Below, one piece after another: positions 53,488-62,672 of a stretch of DNA of 64,000 bases. The position numbers were made by a program, and so were the translations under genes. This DNA comes from Novosphingobium meiothermophilum. GTDB taxonomy: Bacteria > Pseudomonadota > Alphaproteobacteria > Sphingomonadales > Sphingomonadaceae. The first letter of the stretch is position 1, and the number at the start of each line of letters is the position of its first letter. The stretch is taken from NCBI RefSeq assembly GCF_003171715.1, contig NZ_QGHL01000004.1, positions 434,001 through 498,000 of the forward strand, in the 5' to 3' direction. Under the pieces are notes generated by a model. It was not told where the DNA came from. It ran no database searches and saw only the letters and a list, made by a program, of their open reading frames with translations.

Positions 53488-54236
53488 GATGATGCTCCGT
53501 TGAGAACCAGAAGGGTCGGCTCGTTGACGCCGACAAGCGTGACCGTGACGTTGTCCGGTGCCCCTGCCGCAAGGCTGGCTTCGATCAGCGCCTCGCCTGC
53601 GGCCATGCCGCGTTCGTGCATTATCTGCGCAATCTGCGCTTCGCCGACCACGCCGTAAAGTCCGTCACTGCACAGCAGGAACAGATCTCTGGAAACCATT
53701 GTGTCCCGGATCGCGTCGATCTCAAGCGCTTCCTGCACACCCACTGCGCGCGAAAGCACATGCTTCATCGGGTGGTCTTCCACATCCGCGGGATCCAGCA
53801 GCCCCCGATCGACCATTTCCTGCACCTGCGTGTGGTCGCGGGTGAGTTGCACCAGCACTCCGTCGCGCTGAAGGTAGGCGCGGCTGTCTCCTGCCCAGAG
53901 CACCGCGAACTCGTCGCCCCGCACGATGAGCGCAACCACGGTCGTGCCCATCTGCACGCCTTCGGCCTGTGCGTGGCCATATATCGCGGTGTTGGCGGAA
54001 TGGATCGCCTGCGCCAGCACCTCGCAGGCCTCATCGATGCTTTCGGGCAGGCGCACTGCCGCCACCGCAGCGACCAGCGCCTCGGAGGCAAGTTTGCCGT
54101 TGGTGTGGCCACCCATGCCATCGGCCACGACCCAAACCCCTGCCGCACCATCAGCGAAGTGGCTGTCCTCGTTCTGGCTGCGCACGTTGCCGACATGACT
54201 GAAGGCAAAGTCTTCGATGCGGAACGTCCCGGTCAT
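53484..54236 (-). CDS. pppA: T6SS PP2C-type phosphatase PppA (TagG)
   Basis: PppA removes the phosphates placed by PpkA and so opposes T6SS activation. The 250-residue protein is a complete PP2C domain with the metal-binding motifs SQNEDS, VVADGMGGH, CSDGLYGV and PDNVTV. It has no membrane segment. It is translationally coupled on both sides (4-base ATGA overlaps with tagF upstream and ppkA downstream). In Agrobacterium the corresponding genes are fused as tagF-pppA; here they are separate. Confidence 0.95.
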   Translation of the reverse strand: MTGTFRIEDFAFSHVGNVRSQNEDSHFADGAAGVWVVADGMGGHTNGKLASEALVAAVAAVRLPESIDEACEVLAQAIHSANTAIYGHAQAEGVQMGTTVVALIVRGDEFAVLWAGDSRAYLQRDGVLVQLTRDHTQVQEMVDRGLLDPADVEDHPMKHVLSRAVGVQEALEIDAIRDTMVSRDLFLLCSDGLYGVVGEAQIAQIMHERGMAAGEALIEASLAAGAPDNVTVTLVGVNEPTLLVLNGASS

Positions 54237-54745
54237 GCAGCCATCTCCAACATCCGTTCAATCACCCCTTCCGGGTGCGGCCCACCACACTCCGCCACGG
54301 GACCATCCTCTCCGACCAGCGCCCAGCCTGCGCTCGAAGGCTGCCATGGGAGGCCTTCGGCGATAAGGGGCGCCGCAATCAACTGGTCCGCCGTCCAGCC
54401 TTGCGCAAAAGCCTGCCCGACCAAGGCCAGGCATCCGCCCGATGCTGCAACCGCCGCTTCGCAATCCCCGGCCGGACTGGCGAACATCAGCGGAAACTGG
54501 CGGCCCACGCGGTCCATCGAAGCGCACAGGATGCCGCCGCTCCAGCCGGTCAGCGCATCGCCATCGACAAAGTGCCACACCGGCGCGGCATTGTAGAGCG
54601 AATCGAATTCCGCGTTCCAGCGGGCTCGCGCGCGCTCCATTTCTGCCGCCAGCCACCGGTCGAGCCGCTCGCGCGCATCCGCGGCTATCCCGCGCGCCAC
54701 GAAATCGCCATGCGCGGGCAGCTTGCCGAATAGCCAGCGGCTCAT
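54233..54745 (-). CDS. tagF: T6SS post-translational repressor TagF
   Basis: TagF represses T6SS assembly independently of the phosphorylation pathway, reportedly by sequestering Fha. The 170-residue protein starts MSRWLFGKLPAHGDFVARG, a hallmark of the family, with RLDRWLAAEMERARARW following. I use ATG 54745 because a longer upstream frame overlaps tssM without family-like sequence. It begins 25 bases after tssM and its stop overlaps the pppA start. Confidence 0.94.
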   Translation of the reverse strand: MSRWLFGKLPAHGDFVARGIAADARERLDRWLAAEMERARARWNAEFDSLYNAAPVWHFVDGDALTGWSGGILCASMDRVGRQFPLMFASPAGDCEAAVAASGGCLALVGQAFAQGWTADQLIAAPLIAEGLPWQPSSAGWALVGEDGPVAECGGPHPEGVIERMLEMAA

Positions 54746-54770
54746 GGGCGCACCTTTGCCACGCTCAGGT

Positions 54771-57700
54771 TCAAAGCGCGGTCGGGCATCGGAAGCTCCA
54801 GATGCCGCCCCGGCCGAAGGGATTGCGATCGTTGGGCAGACTGATCTTGAAGACGGCGGTCTGCGCGCCCGACCCGAAAGTGGCAAGCACCGCAAGCGGC
54901 CCGGCATTTTCCTTGCGGGCGGCGTCGAACAGGCGGAACAAGGCCCAAGGGCCTTCGGTTTCAACCCCGCCCACTTTCGCGCCATCGGCCATGAGCGCAA
55001 CCGAGGCCACCGGCAGATTGCCCTGCGCCGACCAGGCAAGCGGCCGCGCCATGCCAAGCGAGCCGCGCTCGAAGGTATAGCGCGTATTGCCAACCACCAT
55101 GTCAACCGTATCGACCCCGGCTCCGAACGACTTGGCTTCGATCTTCACGTTGAGGCCACCGGCAAGGATATCGCGCAGTTGTCGCGCCTTGACGAACTCT
55201 TCGGGCGTTGCCGGATTGAGTGCGGCGGTCTGCGGATTCTGCGCATTCCAGCGCCATACCGGCCCGGTCAGATCAAGCAGCGGCACGATGCGGCCCTGAA
55301 TGAAACTGTCCAAAGTGCCGCCAAGGCCGAAGACACGCTGGACATCAGCCAGCGATGCGTCGGCCATGGCGGTGCCGACAAAAGGGTAGCGGTCCTGCGT
55401 GGCGAGCTGGCAATCGGGAAAGACCGATTGGGCATAGGCTTCGCTCAGCGCGCCCTGTGCCGCAGCGGTGCTGGCCGAAGAACCACCGCTGGCAGCAGCC
55501 GCCACGAAGTTCTGCAACTGGGGCGGTGCGGCCCCGGCACTTGTGGCAACGGCGGCCTGTGCCATCGCCATCTGGCTCTGCACCGCATCTGCCCCCATGC
55601 CTCCTCCAGCAAGCTTTGCCGAAGTGATGGCCTCGCCCGCCTTCTTGATCGCCGCCACGAAGTCATCGATTGGCGCAGGCGCCTTGCCATCGCCCACATA
55701 GTCGTGGACCGGCTTGAAATGCGAGGAGATTGCCGTTGCGGCATCGACCTGCGGCCCTGCTGCCGTGGCGGCGGCAGCTTGTGCCAGCTTGCCGAAGCGC
55801 GAGGATTCGAGCCGCGCGCTGGCCATGTCGCCCACCGCCTTGGCACCGCCTGCGAAGCTGGTGTTCTTGCGCAGTTCGAGCAGGAGAACCTTGAGCGGCG
55901 AGGGACTCTTGGCAAAGGTGCCAAGCACAGCCAGATCGCCGAACAGGTTGCCCGGAACCGGCAAGGTGGCCACCCGTTCCCACGCATCCACATAGTCGCG
56001 GGCATAGAGCGCGGCGACGCCGGGGCGGATCTGTTCGATTTGGGCCTGCACACCCGCTGTCTGCGCCCCCTCGCCCAAAACCCAGAGGTCTTTCTGAAGA
56101 TCGCCCGCAACCGTAACGAGGCCGGGCAGATAGGCCTTCTCGTAGCCCTCGCGGGTGTAGAAGTAGGGCACTTCAAGTTGCATGACTTCCGCACCGTTGG
56201 CGAAAGCCTGGGCATCTCCGGCGGAAATGGCGGCGCTGGCGCGCCAGGGCTGTTCCGCCCCGGCCAGCGCCTTTTGGCGCAGCACCGCATAGGCGCGGTC
56301 TGCCAGACTGAGAGTCTGGAGCGCGGCCCGCGCCGAGGCGATGATGGCGCCATCCAGCGGCGCCTTGCGCCCCGCCCATTCGGAGGAAAGGCCCTGATCT
56401 TCAAGCAGGACCGCCAGATGATCGGACATTTCCTTGCGCACGGGCGCGCGGTCGGCACCGGGGAACTGCTCGTTTGCCCAGTCCGCCTCGATCCACGATT
56501 TCACGGTTCCGGGATCTAGCGGCCCCTGCCCGCCCAGCATGAGATAGACCTTGAGCGGCTGATAGATTGCCATAGGATCGGCGGAATTGGCCGCCATGAA
56601 CTGCTCAAGCCGCAACAGCAGGCGAGGCAGCAGGATGCGGCGCAGGCCCGACCGATAGGCTTCGACAGCGGCATCGGCATGGCTCGACTGGTAGAGGCCG
56701 AGACGCATGAACATTCCCGGCTCTCCGCCAGCCTGCTCGGCATAGCCCTGCGGCAGATTGCGCAGCGCCCTGAGCGAGGCCAGCGCCTGCTCAAGATCCG
56801 GATCCGTATCGCGCACTTCGACCAGATCGACACCGGTCTGCTGGATCAGCGTGGCCGCCTGAGCCGACGACTGGCCAAGCGCAGACTGGAACGAACGGTT
56901 CTGCCAGAAACTGACAGCCCATAGCGCCACGATGGCAGTGGCGGCGGCGGCAACGCCAATGATCCCTGCCGTTGTGCGGGCCTGCTGGCGCCGCCGGGCA
57001 GCAGGATCGGCCTCGACCAGCCCCGCCTCGCCGAACACGACTTCGGTGAGCACGCGGTTCAGGAAATAGGTGCGGCCCGATCCTTCGGCCGGACGCGTGG
57101 CGCTCTGATAGCTTTCGGCAACCCCTGCCAGAATGCGGTCAAGCGGTGCGCCCTGCTGCACGCCGCTGGTGAAATAGAAGCCGCGAAGCGTGCCGATCGG
57201 CTGATCGCCGGAAAGGAAGGCGCCATCGGCGAAACGGGCGAGACGGTTGCGCAACGCGCCAAGCTGGGCGGGAAAGCCGAGAATCAGACTGCGCCGGGTC
57301 TGATCCACCTCTTCGAACAGGCGCTTGGCCTGCCGGGCCTGCTGGGCAGCGACCACTGCATCGAAGGCGGCTACCAGATCGTCGTTGCCGGGTCGCTTGA
57401 GTTCGACCGGAAAGGTTGCGCCCAGCACCGCGCGCCGTCCCTCGACATCCAGATCGTCGTAAAACTCGGCAAAACCGGCGATGAGGTCTGCCTTGGTGAG
57501 CAGCAGATAGACGGGGACCGCAACTTCAAGCGTGGCGCGCACTTCCGCAAGCCGGCGGCGCACCAGTGCGGCATGGCGATCAAGCCCTGCCCTGTCTGCC
57601 TGAAGCAGCTCGTCAACGCCGATCGCCACGATAACGCCGTTCACCGGCGAGAGCGGACGGTGCTTCTTCATCAAGGCAAGGAAACTGGTCCAGCCCTTTG

Positions 57701-58235
57701 CATCCGCGGCGCTATCGGAATCCTGCGTGGTGTAGCGGCCCGCAGTATCGACCATGACCGCTTCATCTGCGAACCAGAAATCAAGGTTGCGCGTGCCGCC
57801 AACGCCTTTGAACGACTGGTCCGAGAGTGGAAAGCGCAGCCCCGAATTGAGCAACGCCGTGGTCTTGCCTGCACCCGGAGGCCCGATAATGACATACCAG
57901 GGACGGTTATAGAGATAGTCCCGCCGCTTGCCCGATCCTGCCCGCAAAGCGGCCAGCCCTTCGGCCATGCGCGCGGCGACCGCCTGACCTTCGGCATCGC
58001 CGGGTGCAGGCGCGGAAAGCTCGGCGGCAATGGCCGCAGCGGCCTTGCGGCTCTTGCGCACACGCAGCCAGCCGATCAGGCCCCATGGCAAGACCACCAG
58101 CATGAACAGCAAGAGCCGCACCCACCATGGCGCCAGCATCCGCACGAAGATGGGCAGGCCAAGACACAGCACGAGAACGAGGAACAGGACCGCAAGCCCT
58201 GTCAGAACCCACCAGTTGCCGAAGTATTTCTTCAC
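54771..58235 (-). CDS. tssM: T6SS membrane complex protein TssM (IcmF)
   Basis: TssM spans the inner membrane and reaches the periplasm as the core of the trans-envelope channel. The 1,154-residue protein has two N-terminal helices (about 10-32 and 38-58) and a cytoplasmic NTPase-like domain with intact Walker A GPPGAGKT at 118-125. A third helix lies near 430 (IIGVAAAATAIVALWAV), followed by a large periplasmic domain. The start is GTG 58235, 18 bases after tssL. It lies in the order tssK-tssL-tssM, as in many T6SS operons. Confidence 0.96.
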   Translation of the reverse strand: MKKYFGNWWVLTGLAVLFLVLVLCLGLPIFVRMLAPWWVRLLLFMLVVLPWGLIGWLRVRKSRKAAAAIAAELSAPAPGDAEGQAVAARMAEGLAALRAGSGKRRDYLYNRPWYVIIGPPGAGKTTALLNSGLRFPLSDQSFKGVGGTRNLDFWFADEAVMVDTAGRYTTQDSDSAADAKGWTSFLALMKKHRPLSPVNGVIVAIGVDELLQADRAGLDRHAALVRRRLAEVRATLEVAVPVYLLLTKADLIAGFAEFYDDLDVEGRRAVLGATFPVELKRPGNDDLVAAFDAVVAAQQARQAKRLFEEVDQTRRSLILGFPAQLGALRNRLARFADGAFLSGDQPIGTLRGFYFTSGVQQGAPLDRILAGVAESYQSATRPAEGSGRTYFLNRVLTEVVFGEAGLVEADPAARRRQQARTTAGIIGVAAAATAIVALWAVSFWQNRSFQSALGQSSAQAATLIQQTGVDLVEVRDTDPDLEQALASLRALRNLPQGYAEQAGGEPGMFMRLGLYQSSHADAAVEAYRSGLRRILLPRLLLRLEQFMAANSADPMAIYQPLKVYLMLGGQGPLDPGTVKSWIEADWANEQFPGADRAPVRKEMSDHLAVLLEDQGLSSEWAGRKAPLDGAIIASARAALQTLSLADRAYAVLRQKALAGAEQPWRASAAISAGDAQAFANGAEVMQLEVPYFYTREGYEKAYLPGLVTVAGDLQKDLWVLGEGAQTAGVQAQIEQIRPGVAALYARDYVDAWERVATLPVPGNLFGDLAVLGTFAKSPSPLKVLLLELRKNTSFAGGAKAVGDMASARLESSRFGKLAQAAAATAAGPQVDAATAISSHFKPVHDYVGDGKAPAPIDDFVAAIKKAGEAITSAKLAGGGMGADAVQSQMAMAQAAVATSAGAAPPQLQNFVAAAASGGSSASTAAAQGALSEAYAQSVFPDCQLATQDRYPFVGTAMADASLADVQRVFGLGGTLDSFIQGRIVPLLDLTGPVWRWNAQNPQTAALNPATPEEFVKARQLRDILAGGLNVKIEAKSFGAGVDTVDMVVGNTRYTFERGSLGMARPLAWSAQGNLPVASVALMADGAKVGGVETEGPWALFRLFDAARKENAGPLAVLATFGSGAQTAVFKISLPNDRNPFGRGGIWSFRCPTAL

Positions 58236-58253
58236 GGGTCTCGCCTCGCTCGT

Positions 58254-59756
58254 TCAGGGCTGACGCGGGATGACGATTTCGACGCGGCGGTTGAGCGCCT
58301 TGCCGTCGGGCGTCGCATTGTCGGCCACGGGGCGGCTGTCACCATAGCCTTGCACCGCGATGCGTCCCGGATTGGACAGGACCGAACCGAGGATGCCCGC
58401 CACCGTCTGCGCTCGCGCCTGCGACAGCGCGGTATTGTCGGGGAAGGCCAGCCCGCTGATCTGGTCGCTGTCGGAATGGCCTTCGACCGTGACCTGCCCC
58501 GGTTCAGCCTCAACCGCCCGGCCGATGCGTGCAAACAGTTCCGCCCTGCCCGGTTCAAGCTGGTCGGAGCCGGACCGAAACAACTGGCCCACGGTCGTGC
58601 GCACGCGAACGGTGCTGCCGTCTTCCTCAACCACCACCAGATTCTGTCGGATTTCCGGTTCGAGAAATTGGCGCAGCCGCATGAGCTGGCCGCTTTCCAG
58701 CGGCGGCGGAGGCGCAGCGCCAACCCGCGAAAGTCGCAGATTCTCTCTTGGCATGAGCGCCTTGGCAGCATTCAGCGAATCCGTGCCTGCCGTCATCAGC
58801 AGAAGCCGCAGGACGATGTATATGCCCAGCAGCAGAGCAACGGCGGCGGCGGCAGCCAGTGCAACCCTGCTCCACGGACTGATCTTGCGCAGCGGAGCAT
58901 CGGCGCCACGCCACATCGGGGCGATCTCGGTCTGCGAGAGCGAGCGTGGATGTTCCAGCGCGCCGTAGAGATTGGTGAGGATCTGCTGCAGACGCGCGCG
59001 GCCGTCGGGCATGACCCGGAATCGCCCTTCGAACCCGGCGGCAAGACAATCGGCATAAAGCTCGATCAGTTCTGCGTTCTGGCCCGGCCGCGCCAGCAGA
59101 TCATCGACCAGTTGCCAGAAACGATCACCGCCAATGTTCTCGCGGAAGAAGCTTACCACGAGACTGCGCCGCGCCCATTCCGCACCATCACCGCCAATGC
59201 CGGGAAGGTTCTGGGCGATATCATCGATCGTGGCGCAGATTGCATAGCGCGCGCGCATCCGCGTCTCTTCGGGATAGAGCGGCGCGATGGCGCGATCATA
59301 AGCTGCCACCGCTTCCATTGCCTCGCGGTGCAGATCGGGCAGGGCGATACGCGCCCGGCCCGAACGGACCGATGCCGCCAGCGCCAGCACAGTGCCTGCC
59401 TCGATCACCAGCGGGCTGCGCGTATCACGCGGGCGCGAGGGCACCGGAATATCATCATCGTTGAGACGGCGGTTGACACCCGTGACCGGGGTCGGCGCGG
59501 CAAACGAGGGCGGCGGCTCGCCAAAACCGGCGGGCGGCGCACCATAGCCCTGCGGCGGGGCTGATGGCTGGGCAGGCGGTGTCTGCGGAATTGGCGGCGG
59601 CGCCCCCCACGAAACACCCCCTGAAGGCGGCTGAGCGACAGGAGGCTGACCAGACGCCGGCTGGCCGCTGCCAGCCGATCCGCCCCGCATTCCTGCCAGG
59701 GGCGAGGGTCGGAATACCGTCCGGTTGCCGTTGTCGGAAGAACCGTCCCCGCTCAT
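58254..59756 (-). CDS. tssL: T6SS membrane complex protein TssL with C-terminal OmpA domain
   Basis: The 500-residue protein joins a DotU-like cytoplasmic domain (about 115-290) to one membrane helix (about 296-321) and an OmpA-like peptidoglycan-binding domain (about 385-500, VTVEGHSDSDQ, ALNRRVEIVI). Residues 1-110 are a Pro/Gly-rich cytoplasmic tail that starts with Arg12-Thr13-Val-Phe-Arg-Pro. In Agrobacterium, PpkA phosphorylates TssL at Thr14 and Fha then binds it, so Thr13 is the likely matching site. It lies between tssK and tssM with gaps of 25 and 18 bases. Confidence 0.96.
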   Translation of the reverse strand: MSGDGSSDNGNRTVFRPSPLAGMRGGSAGSGQPASGQPPVAQPPSGGVSWGAPPPIPQTPPAQPSAPPQGYGAPPAGFGEPPPSFAAPTPVTGVNRRLNDDDIPVPSRPRDTRSPLVIEAGTVLALAASVRSGRARIALPDLHREAMEAVAAYDRAIAPLYPEETRMRARYAICATIDDIAQNLPGIGGDGAEWARRSLVVSFFRENIGGDRFWQLVDDLLARPGQNAELIELYADCLAAGFEGRFRVMPDGRARLQQILTNLYGALEHPRSLSQTEIAPMWRGADAPLRKISPWSRVALAAAAAVALLLGIYIVLRLLLMTAGTDSLNAAKALMPRENLRLSRVGAAPPPPLESGQLMRLRQFLEPEIRQNLVVVEEDGSTVRVRTTVGQLFRSGSDQLEPGRAELFARIGRAVEAEPGQVTVEGHSDSDQISGLAFPDNTALSQARAQTVAGILGSVLSNPGRIAVQGYGDSRPVADNATPDGKALNRRVEIVIPRQP

Positions 59757-59781
59757 GCCGCAGCCTCCTTCGAATCGAAGA

Positions 59782-61122
59782 TCATCGTGCCGCCCGCTTC
59801 ACACACCATAGCTCCATGCGCAGCTGCGGCCAGTCACCGGCGACATGCAGGCCAAGCGCGGTGGCCGTGGCGAAATCGCTCCAGTCAGGCACGCCGCGAT
59901 CAAGTTCGAAATAGACGAAGCCCGGCAGAACCCGAAGCTGTGAAGGCGGCGTGGGCGTGTGCCGCAAGGGCACCCCCGGCAAGGCGGAATCTACGATCTG
60001 GCGCATCTTCTCGACAGCGCCGATCTTGGCAACGGCCGGAAACATCTGGCGAACTTCGTCCAGCGAAGCCGCTGCACGCACCGCCAGATAGAAATAACCA
60101 TGCTGGTAAAGGTTGCGGTCGGTGATCGTCGAAGTCCATGCACCCGGTCCCATGGCTTCCAGCGGCAGTTGCACCGCCGAACGATCGAACACCGCCGACA
60201 GCATGGATTGCAGGAGATCGAACAGAGGTTCGAAGGCAAGGCGCAGGTTCTCGTGATCGTAAGGCGGCAGCGTTGGCGCCTTGCGCTCCGGCCGGATCAG
60301 CGTGGCGATCTCGCCCGCAAGGCTTGCAAGTTCCTGATAGAGCCGTTCGGGGTGCACCATTGGCAGCGAATCGAGGTGACGGAGCACCGGAATCCAGCGG
60401 TTGAGCGCTTGCAGCAGCAGGAAACTGGCGAAGGTTTCCGCGCCGCCATCGGTTGCTTCAACCGCACGCAGCGCAAGTTCGTCGGCGCGCTGCTCGCACC
60501 GGCCGAGAATATCCACCAGCCCATGCCGCAAGGGCCGCGAGGCACGGACATCCAGCAGCGGGGGAATGTAACGGTCATCGAACATGACCTTGCGCCCCTG
60601 CATCTCGCGGATCTGGACCAGCCCGCACAGGATGCGCCCGTAGGTCTGATCGCGCGTTACCCCCAGCCGCAGGTTGGGCCGCGCCACCTCGATCGGCTCC
60701 TGGCTGCGGTCCTGCGAAAAGGCATCGGCAATCTCGTGCTCTTCCACGAGAAAGCGGATATCAGGGCCGGCGGTCCCCGCCTCGTCGAACTCCTGCGCAC
60801 CCGTCTGGGCGGCGGGCAGGGTAAGATAGATAACGGCGTCGCGGGTATCGAGCGGCAGGTCGAGCGGTGGAGGCGGGGCCATGTCGTCGGGAATGGAAAA
60901 GGCCGTGCCATCAGGCATGACGCCCCTGGCCTTGATGAGAGTCAGCTTGCCGATTGCGGCAAGATCCTCGTCAATCTCGACCTCTGTCAGCCCCCATGGA
61001 TGAGGACGCAGCGAATCCGACCGCATGCGCAATTGCCAGCGCATGGCGCGATCGGCCTGTTGAAAGTGCTGGGGCCGAAGAAACTGCCCTTCGCGCCATG
61101 CGACACGACTTCCGAACGACAT
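59782..61122 (-). CDS. tssK: T6SS baseplate-membrane connector TssK
   Basis: TssK (ImpJ/VasE family) links the baseplate to the membrane complex. The protein starts MSFGSRVAWREGQFLRPQHFQQADR, the most conserved segment of the family, and has WGLTEVEID, PPLLDVRAS and later ALNRWIPVLRHLDS segments. About 446 residues is the usual length. I prefer ATG 61122, five bases after GGGGG; a GTG at 61128 would add two residues. It is the first gene of the tssK-L-M-tagF-pppA-ppkA run and diverges from an M23 peptidase gene. Confidence 0.95.
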   Translation of the reverse strand: MSFGSRVAWREGQFLRPQHFQQADRAMRWQLRMRSDSLRPHPWGLTEVEIDEDLAAIGKLTLIKARGVMPDGTAFSIPDDMAPPPPLDLPLDTRDAVIYLTLPAAQTGAQEFDEAGTAGPDIRFLVEEHEIADAFSQDRSQEPIEVARPNLRLGVTRDQTYGRILCGLVQIREMQGRKVMFDDRYIPPLLDVRASRPLRHGLVDILGRCEQRADELALRAVEATDGGAETFASFLLLQALNRWIPVLRHLDSLPMVHPERLYQELASLAGEIATLIRPERKAPTLPPYDHENLRLAFEPLFDLLQSMLSAVFDRSAVQLPLEAMGPGAWTSTITDRNLYQHGYFYLAVRAAASLDEVRQMFPAVAKIGAVEKMRQIVDSALPGVPLRHTPTPPSQLRVLPGFVYFELDRGVPDWSDFATATALGLHVAGDWPQLRMELWCVKRAAR

Positions 61123-61195
61123 CCGCACCCCCGATAATCAGCACGATACTGTTAAGCACAGCTTCACCCTTTGCAAAAGCGTGGTTATAGCCATG

Positions 61196-61210
61196 CGTGA
61201 ATATTTCACG
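61196..61210. promoter_or_regulatory. Perfect palindrome in the tssK/M23 divergent promoter
   Basis: CGTGAA at 61196-61201 and TTCACG at 61205-61210 form a perfect inverted repeat with a 3-base spacer, in an AT-rich stretch of the 119-base region between the divergent tssK and M23 genes. It is a candidate operator for a dimeric regulator. Confidence 0.45.
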
Positions 61211-61241
61211 GCAATTGCCCCGGTTCGAGACGAGATTTGCC

Positions 61242-62672
61242 ATGAACGACGACAGTTTCGATCCGAAGCAATGGGTTGCGGGCCGAACTTCGCCAAAAGA
61301 CCCCGTCTCTGCTCCGGACGCAGGCAATCGGTCCGCAAGCGGCACGGCGTTCTGGAAAGAGGCGCTGGCGTCGCCGCTTCCGGCAGACACCGGCGCGAGC
61401 GGACCAGCAAATGCGGCCCCTTCTGCTGCGCGGCCAAAGCCCCGCGACATGCGTTTCGCAATCGCGCTTGCCGGTTCGGCAGCGATCCTTGCAGGCACGG
61501 CGCTGGCGGCATGGCTCACCCGCGTTCCCACGCCTGAAACCACGGTTCCCACCGCAGCCGAGACCGGCACCGGAATGCAGGAACGCGCACTCAACCTGAC
61601 CAGCCCTGAGCAGCTCGCCACGGCCCTGGTCGAGGCGGGCGTGAGACTTGACGATGCCACAGCCGCTGCCATCGCGGCAGCGCCCTACCTTGGCGGCGGA
61701 GGAGAGATCCATGCCATCCTCGTCATCGCGCCCGGCGAAGGAGCCACTGGCGGACTGCTCCGGCAATTGCGCGCCTCGCGCGTGGATGGATCGGGCGTCA
61801 TGCTGGGCCGCAGCGATGACGGCAGCTTTACCGTCACGCCACTGGCCGCCGATGTCACTCATCGCATTCAGGTTCTGCGCGGAGAGATCGACAGCGAGAG
61901 CTTCTACACTTCTGCCGTTACTGCGGGCCTTGTCGACACCCTGATCCCTGAGTTCATCAACGCCTTCTCGTATGACTTCAACCTCGCCTCGGAAGTGGCA
62001 CCCGGCGATGTCTTTGAGGTGGCCTACGATCAGGAGGTCAACGGGCGCGACGAGCCTGTCGGCCCGCCGCGGCTGCTCTTTGCGCAGCTGACCACGCCGA
62101 AGAAAAGCCTCGCGCTCTACCGTTTCCATCCCCCCGGCGAGGATGCCGGCTGGTTTGACGGCAACGGAGCGACCACCAAGCGCGGCCTGATGCGCACTCC
62201 TGTTGATGGCGCCCGGATCACCTCCAAGTTCGGGATGCGCTTCCATCCCGTGCTGCACTACAACAAACTGCATGGCGGGACCGATTTTGCCGCCCCCATC
62301 GGAACGCCCATCTTTGCCGCTGCCGATGGCACAATCGCATTTGCCGCGATGAAGGGCGCCAACGGCAACCTCACCATCCTGCGCCACGACAACGGCTGGG
62401 AGACCTATTACCTGCACCAGAACGTCTTTGCGCCGGGCATTGCTGCAGGCGTTCGCGTCATGCAGGGGCAGCGCATCGGTGACGTCGGCACAACCGGACG
62501 CTCGACCGGGCCGCACCTGCATTACGAAGTCCACATCGACGGCGAACGCGTCGATCCCTTGAGCATCCCGACCGACGAAGCGAGCCGCAAGCGGCTGGAT
62601 GGAGCGGCCCTGCAAGCCTTCCTGAAGGAACGCGACCGCATCGACACCGCGCGAAGCCAGCGCGCGCTCTAG
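61242..62672 (+). CDS. Membrane-anchored M23 family peptidoglycan endopeptidase
   Basis: The 476-residue protein has a cytoplasmic tail (1-69), one membrane helix (71-92) and a periplasmic part. A regulatory-like region (about 105-290) precedes the LytM/M23 zinc domain with His344-x3-Asp348 (HGGTD) and His425-x-His427 (HLH). All metal and catalytic residues are present, so it is likely active in cutting peptide cross-links. ATG 61242 is used; a GTG at 61197 overlapping the palindrome is an alternative. It diverges from tssK over 119 bases, so it may open peptidoglycan for T6SS assembly, or be an unrelated cell-wall enzyme. Confidence 0.85.
   Translation: MNDDSFDPKQWVAGRTSPKDPVSAPDAGNRSASGTAFWKEALASPLPADTGASGPANAAPSAARPKPRDMRFAIALAGSAAILAGTALAAWLTRVPTPETTVPTAAETGTGMQERALNLTSPEQLATALVEAGVRLDDATAAAIAAAPYLGGGGEIHAILVIAPGEGATGGLLRQLRASRVDGSGVMLGRSDDGSFTVTPLAADVTHRIQVLRGEIDSESFYTSAVTAGLVDTLIPEFINAFSYDFNLASEVAPGDVFEVAYDQEVNGRDEPVGPPRLLFAQLTTPKKSLALYRFHPPGEDAGWFDGNGATTKRGLMRTPVDGARITSKFGMRFHPVLHYNKLHGGTDFAAPIGTPIFAAADGTIAFAAMKGANGNLTILRHDNGWETYYLHQNVFAPGIAAGVRVMQGQRIGDVGTTGRSTGPHLHYEVHIDGERVDPLSIPTDEASRKRLDGAALQAFLKERDRIDTARSQRAL

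Noticed and set aside
57573..59564. 663-codon plus-strand frame opposite tssM and tssL
   Set aside because: It is antisense to two firmly identified T6SS genes and is rich in Arg, Gln and His in a way typical of shadow frames.
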